In this document: piece after piece, positions 24,825 to 34,312 of the stretch
Position numbering within the stretch: the first letter of the stretch is position 1
How the letters are laid out: each line of letters opens with the position of its first letter
Assembly (NCBI RefSeq): GCF_021390155.1
Contig: NZ_CP089985.1
Location: forward strand, 5,535,501 to 5,599,500
Direction: 5' to 3'
Length of the DNA: 64,000 nt
DNA from: Pseudomonas sp. HN11
Lineage (GTDB): Bacteria; Pseudomonadota; Gammaproteobacteria; Pseudomonadales; Pseudomonadaceae
Position numbers and translations under genes: made by a program
Notes under the pieces: model-generated
Databases searched by the model: none
Told to the model about the DNA's origin: nothing
Seen by the model: the letters and a program-made list of their open reading frames with translations, nothing else

Positions 24825-24914
24825 TGTGGGAGCGGGCTTGCTCGCGAAGGCGGTGGATCAGTCGATAAATCTTTTGACTGACATTCCGTATTCGCGAGCC
24901 AGCCCGCTCCCACA
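24825..24914. repeat. Pair of REP units in inverted orientation
   Basis: TGTGGGAGCGGGCTTGCTCG (24825-24844, continuing to 24848) and its near complement at 24891-24914 (TTCGCGAGCCAGCCCGCTCC...) face each other across 42 bases. This is the common fluorescens-group REP type and forms a long hairpin after oprG. Confidence 0.85.
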
Positions 24915-24930
24915 TTGGACCCAAGTTTCT

Positions 24931-25815
24931 TCAGCCGTGGCGGTAGAACCGATCCAGCAACGCCGGCAACCCCGCACGCCACGCCCGTGGCTTGATGCCG
25001 AAGGTGTGGAGGATTTTCTTGCAGGCGAGCACCGCATGTTGCGGTTCTTCACTCGCATCCGGCCGGGCGGCGTGGGCCTGGGCGGTGGGGGACTCGATCG
25101 CCAGCGAGTGGTAGCTGCGCGCTTCGGTGAGGATCGCCTGGCCCAGCGCCAACGGCGTGGTCGCCTCTTGGCCGGCGTAGTGATAAGTGCCCCACAGCGG
25201 CGCCGCGCAATCGAGTTGCTTAAGCACTGAGATGATCACCCGCGCCGCATCGTCCACCGGCGTCGGGTTGCCGCGACGGTCATCCGCCATCAGTAACTCA
25301 TCCGGTTTCTCGGCCCGAGCCAGGAAGCGTCCGAGGGTGCCGTCGAGACTGTCATCCAACAGCCAGCCAAACCGTAGCAACACATGTTGCGGGCAGGTGG
25401 CGCGCACGCTTTGCTCGATGCGCCACAACGCCTGGCCGCGCAGACCCAGGGGCACCGGCTCGTCCTTTTCGCTGTAGGCGGTGGCGCGGGAGCCATCGAA
25501 CACGCGGTAGCTGGACGGTTGCAACAGGGTGATGTTGTGGTGCTGGCACAGCTCAGCCAAGCGTTCGATGGCGAACTCCTGGGCGGCCAGACGGGTCTCG
25601 CTGACAGCTTCAGCCTGGAACCAGTCGAAATAGTAGGCGAGATTGATCAACGCATCGGGACGTGTGTCGTCGAGCAATTGGGTGAGGCTCGCGGCATCCC
25701 AGCCGTCTTGGGGCGGTTTGGGTGCGAGGAAACCGATGTCTTCCTCTGCACCGAGGCGAATCAGCGCCTGCCCGAGGGCATTCCCGCCGCCCAGTAACAT
25801 AAGGCGCATTCGCAT
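24931..25815 (-). CDS. Sugar-nucleotide-reductase-like (RmlD-type) NAD(P)-binding protein
   Basis: 294 residues from the ATG at 25815; an alternative ATG follows two codons later. The N-terminus RLMLLGGGNALGQALI has the Rossmann GxxxxxG motif of extended SDR/RmlD proteins; YSEKDEPVPLGLRGQALWRIEQ corresponds to the Y-x3-K region but the K is not at the standard position, so dehydratase or reductase activity is doubtful. It ends AWRAGLPALLDRFYR. It is convergent with oprG across the REP pair and divergent from lhr. Probably an NAD(P)-dependent protein of unknown substrate. Confidence 0.72.
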   Translation of the reverse strand: MRMRLMLLGGGNALGQALIRLGAEEDIGFLAPKPPQDGWDAASLTQLLDDTRPDALINLAYYFDWFQAEAVSETRLAAQEFAIERLAELCQHHNITLLQPSSYRVFDGSRATAYSEKDEPVPLGLRGQALWRIEQSVRATCPQHVLLRFGWLLDDSLDGTLGRFLARAEKPDELLMADDRRGNPTPVDDAARVIISVLKQLDCAAPLWGTYHYAGQEATTPLALGQAILTEARSYHSLAIESPTAQAHAARPDASEEPQHAVLACKKILHTFGIKPRAWRAGLPALLDRFYRHG

Positions 25816-25957
25816 AGATTGAGCAGGCCCGGTCAGTATGGAACGATGGTTATTCAGGTATTTGTCAGAATCGTTGCATTTTGCGGGTTTGTAGCGCAAC
25901 CGTCACGGATAAAGTGTGCGATTGCAACTTGTTGAATCGGGCGGTATCAATCACTAC

Positions 25958-28900
25958 ATGAACCTTCCTGAATCCACGGACCGCGCATTGGACGGCTTCC
26001 ACCCCGCCGTCAGCGCCTGGTTTCGCAGCACGTTCCCCTCGGTGACCGCCGCCCAGGCCCAGGCATGGCCGCTGATTCGCCAGCGCCAATCGACGCTGAT
26101 CGCCGCGCCCACCGGTTCCGGCAAGACGCTCACGGCGTTCCTGGCGGTGCTCGACGACCTGGTCCACCAAGGCCTGGCCCATGGCGGTGAGTTGCCGGAT
26201 GAGACGCTGGTGGTTTACGTGTCGCCGCTCAAGGCGCTGTCCAACGACATCCAGATCAATCTGCAAAACCCATTGGCCGGTATTACCGAGCATTTGCAGA
26301 ATCAAGGCCTGCCGCCGCTGGTGATCCGCACCGCCGTGCGGACCGGCGACACCCCGCAAAAAGACCGCGCGCTGATGCGCAAGCGCCCGCCGCATATCCT
26401 GGTGACCACCCCGGAATCGCTCTACGTGCTGCTGGGTTCGGATTCCGGCCGACAGATGCTCGCCAGCACACGCACAGTGATCGTTGATGAAATCCACGCC
26501 ATCGCCGCCGGCAAACGGGGCAGCCACCTGGCCCTGAGCCTGGAGCGTCTGCAAGGCCTGTGCGCCGAGCCACTGATGCGCATTGGTTTGTCGGCCACAC
26601 AAAAGCCGATCAATGTGGTATCGCGGTTCCTGGTGGGCAGCGGCCGGGACTGCGCGATTGTGGATATCGGCCACGCCCGCCCCCGCGATCTGGATATCGA
26701 GGTGCCGCCCGCGCCGCTTTCGGCGGTGATGGCCAACGATGTGTGGGAGTTGGTCTACGACCGCCTCGCCGAATTGGCCCGCGAGCACCGCACCACGCTG
26801 GTGTTCGTCAACACCCGCCGCCTGGCCGAACGCCTGGCCCGGCATTTGAGCGAGCGCCTGGGCAAAACTGCCGTGGCCGCTCACCACGGCAGCCTGGCGA
26901 AGGAGATGCGGCTGGACGCCGAGCAACGGCTCAAAGGCGGCGAGCTGCAAGTGCTGATCGCCACCGCATCCCTGGAATTGGGCATTGATATCGGCGATGT
27001 GGATCTGGTCTGTCAGATCGGCTCGCCCGGCTCGATCAACGGCTTTCTGCAACGAGTGGGCCGCTCCGGCCACCAAGTTGGCGGTACGCCCAAGGGGCGG
27101 CTGTTCGCCACCACCCGCGATGACTTGATCGAATGCGCCGCGCTGCTCGACTGCGTGCGCCGGGGCGAACTCGACACGCTGCACATTCCCGTGGCGCCGT
27201 TGGACGTCCTGGCCCAACAAATCATCGCCGAAGTCAGTGCCCGCGAATGGTCGGAGCAAGGCTTGCTGGAGGTGATCCATCGCGCCGCGCCCTACGCCGA
27301 ACTGGATGAGCGTCATTACCAGGCACTCCTGCAGATGCTCAGCGACGGTTACAACGGTCGCCAGGGCATCCGCAGCGCCTATCTGCACCGCGACGCCATG
27401 ACCCGCACCTTGCGCGGCCGGCGCGGCGCCAAGCTGACCGCCGTGACCAGCGGCGGCACCATTCCCGACAACGCCGACTACAGCGTGTTGCTCGAACCCC
27501 AGAGCCTGAACATCGGCAGCGTCAACGAAGACTTCGCGGTGGAAAGCATCGCCGGGGATATCTTCCAGCTTGGCAATACCTCGTATCGAATCCTGCGGGT
27601 CGAAGCGGGCAAAGTGCGCGTTGAAGACGCTCATGGCCAGCCGCCGACCATTCCGTTCTGGCTCGGCGAAGCGCCGGGGCGCAGCAATGAATTGTCGGCA
27701 GCCGTGGCCCGCCTTCAAGGGCAGATAGACGCGCTGCTCAGCGCCACGCCCGGCAACCTGCAATCCGCGCAGGACTGGCTCACCAAAACCCTCGGACTCA
27801 ACCGCGCAAGCGCCGAACAGATCCTCGATTACCTGGCCCGCACACGCCAGGCCCTGAGCGCCCTGCCGTCCCAGAACACGCTGATCATGGAGCGGTTTTT
27901 CGACGCGTCCGGCGGCACCCAACTGATCATCCACACGCCGTTCGGCAGTCGCGTCAACCGCGCCTGGGGCCTGGCCCTGCGCAAGCGCTTTTGCCGTACC
28001 TTCAATTTCGAATTGCAGGCGGCGGCCAGCGAAAATGCGATCGTATTGTCGCTGTCCACCAGCCACAGTTTCGAGCTGGATGAGGTGTGGCGTTACCTCA
28101 ACAGCCACAGCGCCGAACACATCCTGATCCAGGCCGTGCTGGATGCGCCACTGTTCGGCGTGCGCTGGCGCTGGAATGCCGGTGTGGCGTTGGCGTTGCC
28201 GCGTTATACCGGCGGGCGCAAGGTCGCGCCGCAGATCCAGCGGATGAAAAGCGAGGACCTGATCGCCAGCGTCTTCCCGGACCAGATCGCCTGCCTGGAA
28301 AACCTCGCTGGCGAGCGCGAAGTACCCGAGCATCCGCTGGTGGAGCAAACCCTCGACGACTGCCTGCACGAAGCCATGGACAGCAACGCCTGGCTGGCCC
28401 TGCTGCGGCGCATGGAACGCGGCGAAGTGCGCTTGATCAGCCGCGACCTGCCGGCCCCTTCACCCATGGCCGCAGAAATTCTCAGCGCCCGCCCCTACAC
28501 CTTTCTCGACGATGCTCCGCTGGAAGAACGCCGCACCCAGGCCGTGCTCAACCGGCGCTGGAGCGACCCGCAGAGCACCGACGACCTCGGCGCGCTGGAC
28601 GCCGATGCCATCGCCGGCGTGCGCGAAGAAGCCTGGCCGGCACCCAACGGGCTGGATGAAATGCATGAGGCGTTGATGAGCCTGGCGTGTATCGCCGGCA
28701 ACGAAGTCACGCCGCAATGGACGCAATGGCTGCACACTCTGGCCGAGGGTGGCCGCGCCTATCAACTGCACACTCACTTACAAACCAGCCTATGGGTAGC
28801 CGTGGAACGCCTGAGTTGTTTACAGGCGATATACCCCAACCATTTGCCGTTGCTGGCCGGCTTCGATGAGCCCTGGACCTTCGAAGATGCCTTGGTGGAA

Positions 28901-30217
28901 GTACTGCGCGCGCGTCTCGGAGGGTTTGGCCCACTGACTTTGGTTGAGGTTGCCGCGCCCCTGGCTTTGTCGGTGGCGGATGTCACCCAAGCGCTGGCCC
29001 GCCTGGAACAGGAAGGCTACGTACTGCGCGGCCATTTCAGCCCCGGCGCGACTGAAGAACAATGGTGCGAACGCCACCTGCTGGCGCGCATTCATCGCTA
29101 CACGGTCAAGCGCCTGCGCCGGGAAATCGAGCCGGTGGCATTGCAGGATTTCATGCGCTTTCTGTTCGATTGGCAGCACCTGTCCGAGGGCACCCGTGGC
29201 CAGGGCAGTGCGATGCTGGCGCAGATCGTCGGGCAGTTCGAAGGCTATGCCGCCGCTACGTCCGCCTGGGACAGTGACCTGCTCAGTGCACGCCTGAAAG
29301 ATTACTCATCCACTTGGCTCGACGAACTCTGCCGCAGCGGCAAGCTGGTGTGGACGCGCCTGAGCAACAAGACCAGCGCCATGGCATTGCGCAGTACACC
29401 GGTGGTGTTGCTGCCCCGTAGCCAAGTGGGGCTGTGGAGCGGATTGACCGAGCTTACCGATGCCACCACCTTGTCGCCCAAGGCGCAGAAGGTGCATCAA
29501 GCCCTGCGCGATCTCGGCGCGCTGTTTTTTGATGAGCTGATGCACGAAGCGCACTTACTGCGCAGTGAACTGGAAACTGCCTTGCAAGAGCTGGTGGGCG
29601 CCGGGTTGGTGAATGCCGACAGCTTCGCCGGCCTGCGCGCGCTGACCACACCCGCCAGCAAGCGCCAGGCACGCAGCAGTCGACGCGGGCGTGGCGCGTT
29701 TATCGGCGGCATGGACGATGCCGGGCGCTGGGCCTTGGTGCGACGGTCACCCACGGCTGCCGGCCCGCATTCGGCCGAGACGCTGGAACATGTAGCGATG
29801 ACCCTGCTGCGCCGTTATGGCGTGGTGTTCTGGCGCTTGCTGGAACGGGAGGCAGATTGGCTACCCAGTTGGCGCGAGTTGCTGCGCACCTTTCATCGGC
29901 TGGAAGCGCGCGGGGAGATTCGGGGCGGGCGATTTGTGAGTGGCTTGGCGGGAGAGCAGTTTGCGCTGCCGGAGGCAATCCCGTTGCTGCGTGAAGTGCG
30001 GCGGCGGCCTTATGACGGTAGTTTGATCGCGGTGTGTGGGGCTGACCCGTTGAACCTGCTCGGCACGTTATTGCCAGGCAACAAGGTGCCAGCTTTGAGC
30101 GGCAATCGGATCGTGTACCGGGATGGGTTGCCGGCGGCGGTGATGGTCAGCGGCAAGCAGCAGGTTTTGCTGGAGGTGGATCAGCCGAAAGTGCAGGCGA
30201 AGCTGATCAGGCATTGA
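25958..30217 (+). CDS. lhr: Lhr-family large ATP-dependent helicase
   Basis: About 1419 residues from the ATG at 25958 (an in-frame start at 25916 adds 14 residues that are not family-like). Superfamily 2 helicase core in the first ~460 residues: AAPTGSGKT (motif I), IVDEIHAIA (motif II), SATQ (III), IGSPGSINGFLQRVGRSGH (VI). The rest is the Lhr-type winged-helix/beta-barrel and the long C-terminal extension of full-length Lhr. Known family role: 3'-to-5' DNA helicase in repair of crosslinks and oxidative lesions. No phosphoesterase or ligase partner is next to it. REP units follow the stop. Confidence 0.93.
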   Translation: MNLPESTDRALDGFHPAVSAWFRSTFPSVTAAQAQAWPLIRQRQSTLIAAPTGSGKTLTAFLAVLDDLVHQGLAHGGELPDETLVVYVSPLKALSNDIQINLQNPLAGITEHLQNQGLPPLVIRTAVRTGDTPQKDRALMRKRPPHILVTTPESLYVLLGSDSGRQMLASTRTVIVDEIHAIAAGKRGSHLALSLERLQGLCAEPLMRIGLSATQKPINVVSRFLVGSGRDCAIVDIGHARPRDLDIEVPPAPLSAVMANDVWELVYDRLAELAREHRTTLVFVNTRRLAERLARHLSERLGKTAVAAHHGSLAKEMRLDAEQRLKGGELQVLIATASLELGIDIGDVDLVCQIGSPGSINGFLQRVGRSGHQVGGTPKGRLFATTRDDLIECAALLDCVRRGELDTLHIPVAPLDVLAQQIIAEVSAREWSEQGLLEVIHRAAPYAELDERHYQALLQMLSDGYNGRQGIRSAYLHRDAMTRTLRGRRGAKLTAVTSGGTIPDNADYSVLLEPQSLNIGSVNEDFAVESIAGDIFQLGNTSYRILRVEAGKVRVEDAHGQPPTIPFWLGEAPGRSNELSAAVARLQGQIDALLSATPGNLQSAQDWLTKTLGLNRASAEQILDYLARTRQALSALPSQNTLIMERFFDASGGTQLIIHTPFGSRVNRAWGLALRKRFCRTFNFELQAAASENAIVLSLSTSHSFELDEVWRYLNSHSAEHILIQAVLDAPLFGVRWRWNAGVALALPRYTGGRKVAPQIQRMKSEDLIASVFPDQIACLENLAGEREVPEHPLVEQTLDDCLHEAMDSNAWLALLRRMERGEVRLISRDLPAPSPMAAEILSARPYTFLDDAPLEERRTQAVLNRRWSDPQSTDDLGALDADAIAGVREEAWPAPNGLDEMHEALMSLACIAGNEVTPQWTQWLHTLAEGGRAYQLHTHLQTSLWVAVERLSCLQAIYPNHLPLLAGFDEPWTFEDALVEVLRARLGGFGPLTLVEVAAPLALSVADVTQALARLEQEGYVLRGHFSPGATEEQWCERHLLARIHRYTVKRLRREIEPVALQDFMRFLFDWQHLSEGTRGQGSAMLAQIVGQFEGYAAATSAWDSDLLSARLKDYSSTWLDELCRSGKLVWTRLSNKTSAMALRSTPVVLLPRSQVGLWSGLTELTDATTLSPKAQKVHQALRDLGALFFDELMHEAHLLRSELETALQELVGAGLVNADSFAGLRALTTPASKRQARSSRRGRGAFIGGMDDAGRWALVRRSPTAAGPHSAETLEHVAMTLLRRYGVVFWRLLEREADWLPSWRELLRTFHRLEARGEIRGGRFVSGLAGEQFALPEAIPLLREVRRRPYDGSLIAVCGADPLNLLGTLLPGNKVPALSGNRIVYRDGLPAAVMVSGKQQVLLEVDQPKVQAKLIRH

Positions 30218-30241
30218 GTCCAGGGTGACATTGAGGGCCTC

Positions 30242-30324
30242 TTCACGAGCAAGCCCGCTCCCACATTCGGACCAAGTACAACCTTGAAATATGGTCAAAC
30301 TGTGGGAGCGGGCTTGCTCGCGAA
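30242..30324. repeat. Second REP pair, arms in the opposite order
   Basis: TTCACGAGCAAGCCCGCTCC... (30242-30265) and TGTGGGAGCGGGCTTGCTCG... (30301-30324) are inverted copies of the same REP type, here with the complement first, across a 35-base spacer. It fills the gap between the convergent lhr and mscS-like genes. Confidence 0.85.
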
Positions 30325-30347
30325 AGCGTCGGCCCACTCACACTGGA

Positions 30348-32453
30348 TTATTGGGTGCGCGGTTGCTCGGTAAGCACCACGGAAGCAGGCACCTCCTCGT
30401 CCGGTTCATCCACCTGCGGCGTACGCTTGGGCAGCAAAACCTGCTGGGGATAAGTCTGCGCGAAGTGCACCTCGTCACAGTTATCCACAAGCTTTTTCAG
30501 GCGCTGGTTGAACGCACGGCTCACTGCGTATTGCCCACCCGACACCGTACGAAACTGCGCCGTGAGCACCACGCCGTTGAGGTCCATCTTGTCGACGCCA
30601 AACACCTCCAGCGGCCCTTGCAGGTTGTACTTGAGGAACACGTCGTCACGGATCGACTGCCCCGCCTCGCGAATCAGCTCCACGGCCTTGTCCACGTCCG
30701 TGTCATACGTGAACTGCACCGAGAAGAACGCATAGGCAAATTGCCGCGACTGGTTGGTGACCGCCTTGATCTGCCCGAATGGCACCGAGTGCACAAAGCC
30801 CTTGCCGTCGCGCAGGCGCAGGGTGCGGATAGTCAGGCCTTCGACGGTGCCGGCGTGGCCGGAGTCGAGTACCACCCAGTCGCCGATGGACAGGGTGTCT
30901 TCGATGATGATGAACAGGCCGGTGATCACATCCTGCACCAGTTGTTGCGAGCCGAAACCAATGGCCAGGCCGACCACCCCGGCACCCGCCAACAGTGGCG
31001 CGACGTTGATCCCGAGGTTGGCCATGGTGGTGATCGCGCAGATAACCACCAGGATAATCTTTACCGCATTGCGCAGCAGCGGCAGGATGGTTTTCACCCG
31101 CGTGCTGGGCTGGCGACTGGAGCGTTTGTTGACCGCAGGTTTCAGCGCTTCCTGGATCGCGGTGTCGAGCACCACCCAGAACAGCCACGTCATCAGTAAA
31201 ATCAGGCCGATGCTGCTAAGGGAATCGCTGATCGCCCGGCCCACCGAATTGCGTTGGGCGAACTCGAACAGCGACACGCCCCAGATCCGCCCGAGGATTT
31301 CAATAAACGCGATGGCCATGACAATACGCAGGATCGCGTGCAACAGGCTGAGAAAGCGTTCCTTGTAAGCGCTGCTGCGCTGAATCGCCACCTGGCTGCG
31401 AGACTTGAACAAGTGTTGCAGTACCGTGCTGAGGAACACCGTGCCGATCAGCAGGATCGTGGTGAACAGCGCACAGCGCAGCACCTTTTGGTTGTCGTCG
31501 CCAGCCCCGATCAGGTTGATCGCCGAGACCAGCACCATCAGTAGAATCGGCCAGTACCAGAGCCCCGAGAAGACTCGCAGTGATTGCTGCAAGGCCGGGT
31601 GTTTAAGGCGCTGGGCCAGTGGCCGATTGCGGATCAGGTGGGCGACCGGGCGGCGCAGGCGAACCACTAGCACGCCAAAAATCACCGTCGCGAACAGGCC
31701 GGTAAATACCGCGATGCTACTGGTGATATTGCCACCTAATTGGCGTGCAATCTGCGGGCTGGTCAAGGCGTCGCTGAGGGCGGCGAGGAAGCCGATCAAG
31801 AACAGCGGCTTGGGGCAGTAGTCGCGAATGATCTGCACCGCCGGGCGCTTGTGGCCGACATTGAACATGACAATGACGCACAACAGCATTGACGTAGAAA
31901 AGATGCCACTGCTGGTGGCGTAGGCAAAACACAGCGCCAGCGCGCGGCCTACGGAAGTAGGTAGAAAATGGCTGACATACAAAGTGAGGGGCAGGCATAC
32001 AAGCGCCGGGATTGTGTAGGGCACTACATAGCCCAGCACGGCCTGAAGGCGCCCGCGTCGTTCAAAAAACGTGCGTTGCCCCAGTCGTCTCACTATCACG
32101 CGCCCCAGTAACGTCAGCAGCGTAAAGGCGCCTATCCACACACCGGACAGCAACAGGAAGTCCCCGGCCACGCTCCACGGCGAACGCTCAGCTGTCTGGT
32201 TGACCAGGCGACCGACTTCGTTGGCAGCCCGGTCGGCCCGCAGGCGCCATTCGTCAATGAAATTCTGGTTGAGGTCCAGCTTCTGCTGCACATCATCAAT
32301 GCTGGAGCTGATCGCCCCGAGAAGGCCCCCTTCCACCAGCAACTCCGGCTTGGCCGGCACGTCGGGTTCGGGCGCGGTGGCCGCCGCTTGCAGCGCGCCG
32401 CTGCCGCAAAACAGCAGCGCGCCAAGCAGAAATGCAGTCTTTAAATTCAGCAA
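30348..32453 (-). CDS. MscS-family mechanosensitive channel, large (YbiO-like)
   Basis: 701 residues if translation starts at the TTG at 32453, which has an AAGGAA site 9 bases upstream and opens a signal peptide (LNLKTAFLLGALLFCGSGALQA). The frame stays open to 32579, but that part is not family-like. After a periplasmic helical part come several membrane helices, then the pore-lining MscS TM3 (LLAGAGVVGLAIGFGSQQLVQDV), the beta domain (SIGDWVVL, GTVEGLTIRTLRLRD) and a cytoplasmic cage. The protein releases solutes under osmotic down-shock. It is divergent from DUF72 and convergent with lhr. Confidence 0.85.
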   Translation of the reverse strand: MLNLKTAFLLGALLFCGSGALQAAATAPEPDVPAKPELLVEGGLLGAISSSIDDVQQKLDLNQNFIDEWRLRADRAANEVGRLVNQTAERSPWSVAGDFLLLSGVWIGAFTLLTLLGRVIVRRLGQRTFFERRGRLQAVLGYVVPYTIPALVCLPLTLYVSHFLPTSVGRALALCFAYATSSGIFSTSMLLCVIVMFNVGHKRPAVQIIRDYCPKPLFLIGFLAALSDALTSPQIARQLGGNITSSIAVFTGLFATVIFGVLVVRLRRPVAHLIRNRPLAQRLKHPALQQSLRVFSGLWYWPILLMVLVSAINLIGAGDDNQKVLRCALFTTILLIGTVFLSTVLQHLFKSRSQVAIQRSSAYKERFLSLLHAILRIVMAIAFIEILGRIWGVSLFEFAQRNSVGRAISDSLSSIGLILLMTWLFWVVLDTAIQEALKPAVNKRSSRQPSTRVKTILPLLRNAVKIILVVICAITTMANLGINVAPLLAGAGVVGLAIGFGSQQLVQDVITGLFIIIEDTLSIGDWVVLDSGHAGTVEGLTIRTLRLRDGKGFVHSVPFGQIKAVTNQSRQFAYAFFSVQFTYDTDVDKAVELIREAGQSIRDDVFLKYNLQGPLEVFGVDKMDLNGVVLTAQFRTVSGGQYAVSRAFNQRLKKLVDNCDEVHFAQTYPQQVLLPKRTPQVDEPDEEVPASVVLTEQPRTQ

Positions 32454-32612
32454 AACACCGGGTTCCTTCAGAAGGGTCTGTAAGGAACTGACGGGTTTGA
32501 AGTTCGATCGTTCCCCAGAATGTGCCGTCCGTAGGAATCGCGAAACTTTCCGCAGAGCATTGCAGTCATCCAAGAACACTGGTCAACCGACCCACCACTC
32601 ACGGGAGCAACC

Positions 32613-33539
32613 ATGGCGGCGATTCATATCGGCATTTCCGGCTGGCGCTACACGCCCTGGCGCGGGGACTTCTACCCCGAAGGGCTGACCCAGAAGCGCG
32701 AATTGCAGTTTGCGTCACGTGCCGTCAACAGCATCGAAATCAACGGCTCGTTCTACGCGCTACAGACGCCCAAGCGCTATGCCGAGTGGTACGCTCAAAC
32801 GCCTGAAACCTTTATGTTCAGCGTCAAGGCACCGCGCTATATCACACATATCCTGCGGCTGCGGGATGTGCATGCGCCCATGGCCAATTTCTTTGCTTCA
32901 GGCGTACTGGAACTGAAGGAAAAACTCGGGCCGATCCTCTGGCAGTTCCCGCCCAGCTTCAAATTCGACCCTCCGCTGTTCGAAGCTTTTCTCGCCGAAT
33001 TACCCACCGACACCCAACAGGCCGCCGTCCTCGCCCGCCAGCACGAGCCGCGCCTGAACGGCAAGGCGAGCCTGCAGGCGCACGGCAAACGAGCGTTGCG
33101 CCACGCGGTGGAGATTCGCCATAAAAGCTTCGCGGTACCGGAGTTTGTGCAAATGTTGGATAAATACGGCGTGGCGCTGGTGGTCGCGGACACCGCCGGC
33201 AAGTGGCCGTATCTCGAAGACGTCACCGCTAATTTCCTCTACCTGCGCTTGCATGGCGACAAGCAGCTTTACGCCAGCGGCTATACTGCCGAGGCCCTCA
33301 AGCGTTGGGGGGATCGCATCGAGCGCTGGGCCCACGGCAAGCAGCCGGCGGATGCGCATCTTGTCGCCCCGCACCATAAACCCCGCGCCCGCAAGCAGCG
33401 CGATGTGTTCTGCTTTTTCGACAATGACATAAAGGTGCGCGCGCCGTTCGATGCACGCCAGTTGCTGCAGCGGTTCGGACTGGACAAAGACTTGCTCACA
33501 CAGCCTGGCAAGTTGCCGGAAGCGGGGGTGCTGCCATGA
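32613..33539 (+). CDS. DUF72 family TIM-barrel protein
   Basis: 308 residues. The DUF72 pattern is clear: HIGISGWRYTPWRGDFYPEGL at the start, then ASRAVNSIEINGSFYALQTPKR, SVKAPRYITHILRL, LGPILWQFPPSFKFD, RHAVEIRHKSF and NFLYLRLHGDKQLYASGYT, and a late RDVFCFFDNDIKVRAPFDA. The family has a TIM-barrel fold related to endonuclease IV/UvdE, but no activity is proven. The stop overlaps the next start (ATGA), and three more genes follow in the same tight run, so a link with cardiolipin synthesis is possible. Confidence 0.88.
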   Translation: MAAIHIGISGWRYTPWRGDFYPEGLTQKRELQFASRAVNSIEINGSFYALQTPKRYAEWYAQTPETFMFSVKAPRYITHILRLRDVHAPMANFFASGVLELKEKLGPILWQFPPSFKFDPPLFEAFLAELPTDTQQAAVLARQHEPRLNGKASLQAHGKRALRHAVEIRHKSFAVPEFVQMLDKYGVALVVADTAGKWPYLEDVTANFLYLRLHGDKQLYASGYTAEALKRWGDRIERWAHGKQPADAHLVAPHHKPRARKQRDVFCFFDNDIKVRAPFDARQLLQRFGLDKDLLTQPGKLPEAGVLP

Positions 33540-34312
33540 CGCATCCGGAACTGATCCCCGCCACCCCCACCACCGCGATCACCCACTTCACGGTGCTGAC
33601 GGTCAATATTCACAAGGGCTTCACCGCCCTGAATCGACGCTTCATCCTCCCCGAGCTACGGGAAGCGGTGCGCAGCGTGGGCGCCGATATGGTGTTTTTG
33701 CAGGAAATCCATGGTACCCACGAGCGCCACCCCCAGCGTTTCAGTGATTGGCCGAACATGCCGCAGTACGAGTTCCTCGCCGACAGCATCTGGCCGCAGT
33801 TCGCCTACGGCCGCAACGCGGTCTACCCCCATGGAGACCACGGCAACGCGCTGCTGTCGAAATTCCAGATCGTGCGCTACGACAACCTTGATATATCCCA
33901 AAGCGGCCATGAAAACCGTGGCCTGTTGCACTGCGTGCTGCGCCTGCCGGGTACCGGCCAAGAGGTACATGCGATCTGCATTCACCTGGGCTTGCGCGAG
34001 GTGCATCGCCAACAGCAATTACGTCTGATCGAGCAGCGCATCAGCGAGATTCCGGCTGACGCGCCATTGATTGTTGCTGGAGACTTCAACGATTGGCGCC
34101 AGAAGGCCGACCTGAGCCGGAGCGGCCTCAGAGAGGTCTTTGTCGACACCCAGGGCAAGCCCGCGCGGACCTTCCCCGCGCGCCTGCCGATGCTGGCGCT
34201 GGACCGCATCTACGTGCGCAATTTGAAGGTGCATAACCCCCGAGTGCTGACGACGCGGCCCTGGTCCCATTTGTCAGACCATGTGCCACTGTCGGTGGAG
34301 ATCGAGCTATGA
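33536..34312 (+). CDS. Endonuclease/exonuclease/phosphatase-family protein (YbhP-like)
   Basis: 258 residues. EEP fold motifs in order: VLTVNIHKGFTALNRR, FLQEIHG, NALLSKFQIV, ICIHLGLREVHR, VAGDFNDW and the terminal LSDHVPLSVEIEL with its metal-binding Asp-His. The family hydrolyses phosphodiesters in DNA, lipids or sugar phosphates. Here it lies in the conserved run ybhP-clsB-ybhN (as in E. coli), overlapping clsB by 4 bases, so a phospholipid substrate is the likeliest. Not shown. Confidence 0.88.
   Translation: MTHPELIPATPTTAITHFTVLTVNIHKGFTALNRRFILPELREAVRSVGADMVFLQEIHGTHERHPQRFSDWPNMPQYEFLADSIWPQFAYGRNAVYPHGDHGNALLSKFQIVRYDNLDISQSGHENRGLLHCVLRLPGTGQEVHAICIHLGLREVHRQQQLRLIEQRISEIPADAPLIVAGDFNDWRQKADLSRSGLREVFVDTQGKPARTFPARLPMLALDRIYVRNLKVHNPRVLTTRPWSHLSDHVPLSVEIEL

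Noticed and set aside
25865..28369. An 834-codon open frame on the minus strand opposite lhr
   Set aside because: It mirrors codon bias of the lhr gene on the other strand, has low-complexity Gln/Arg/His-rich composition and no known domain.
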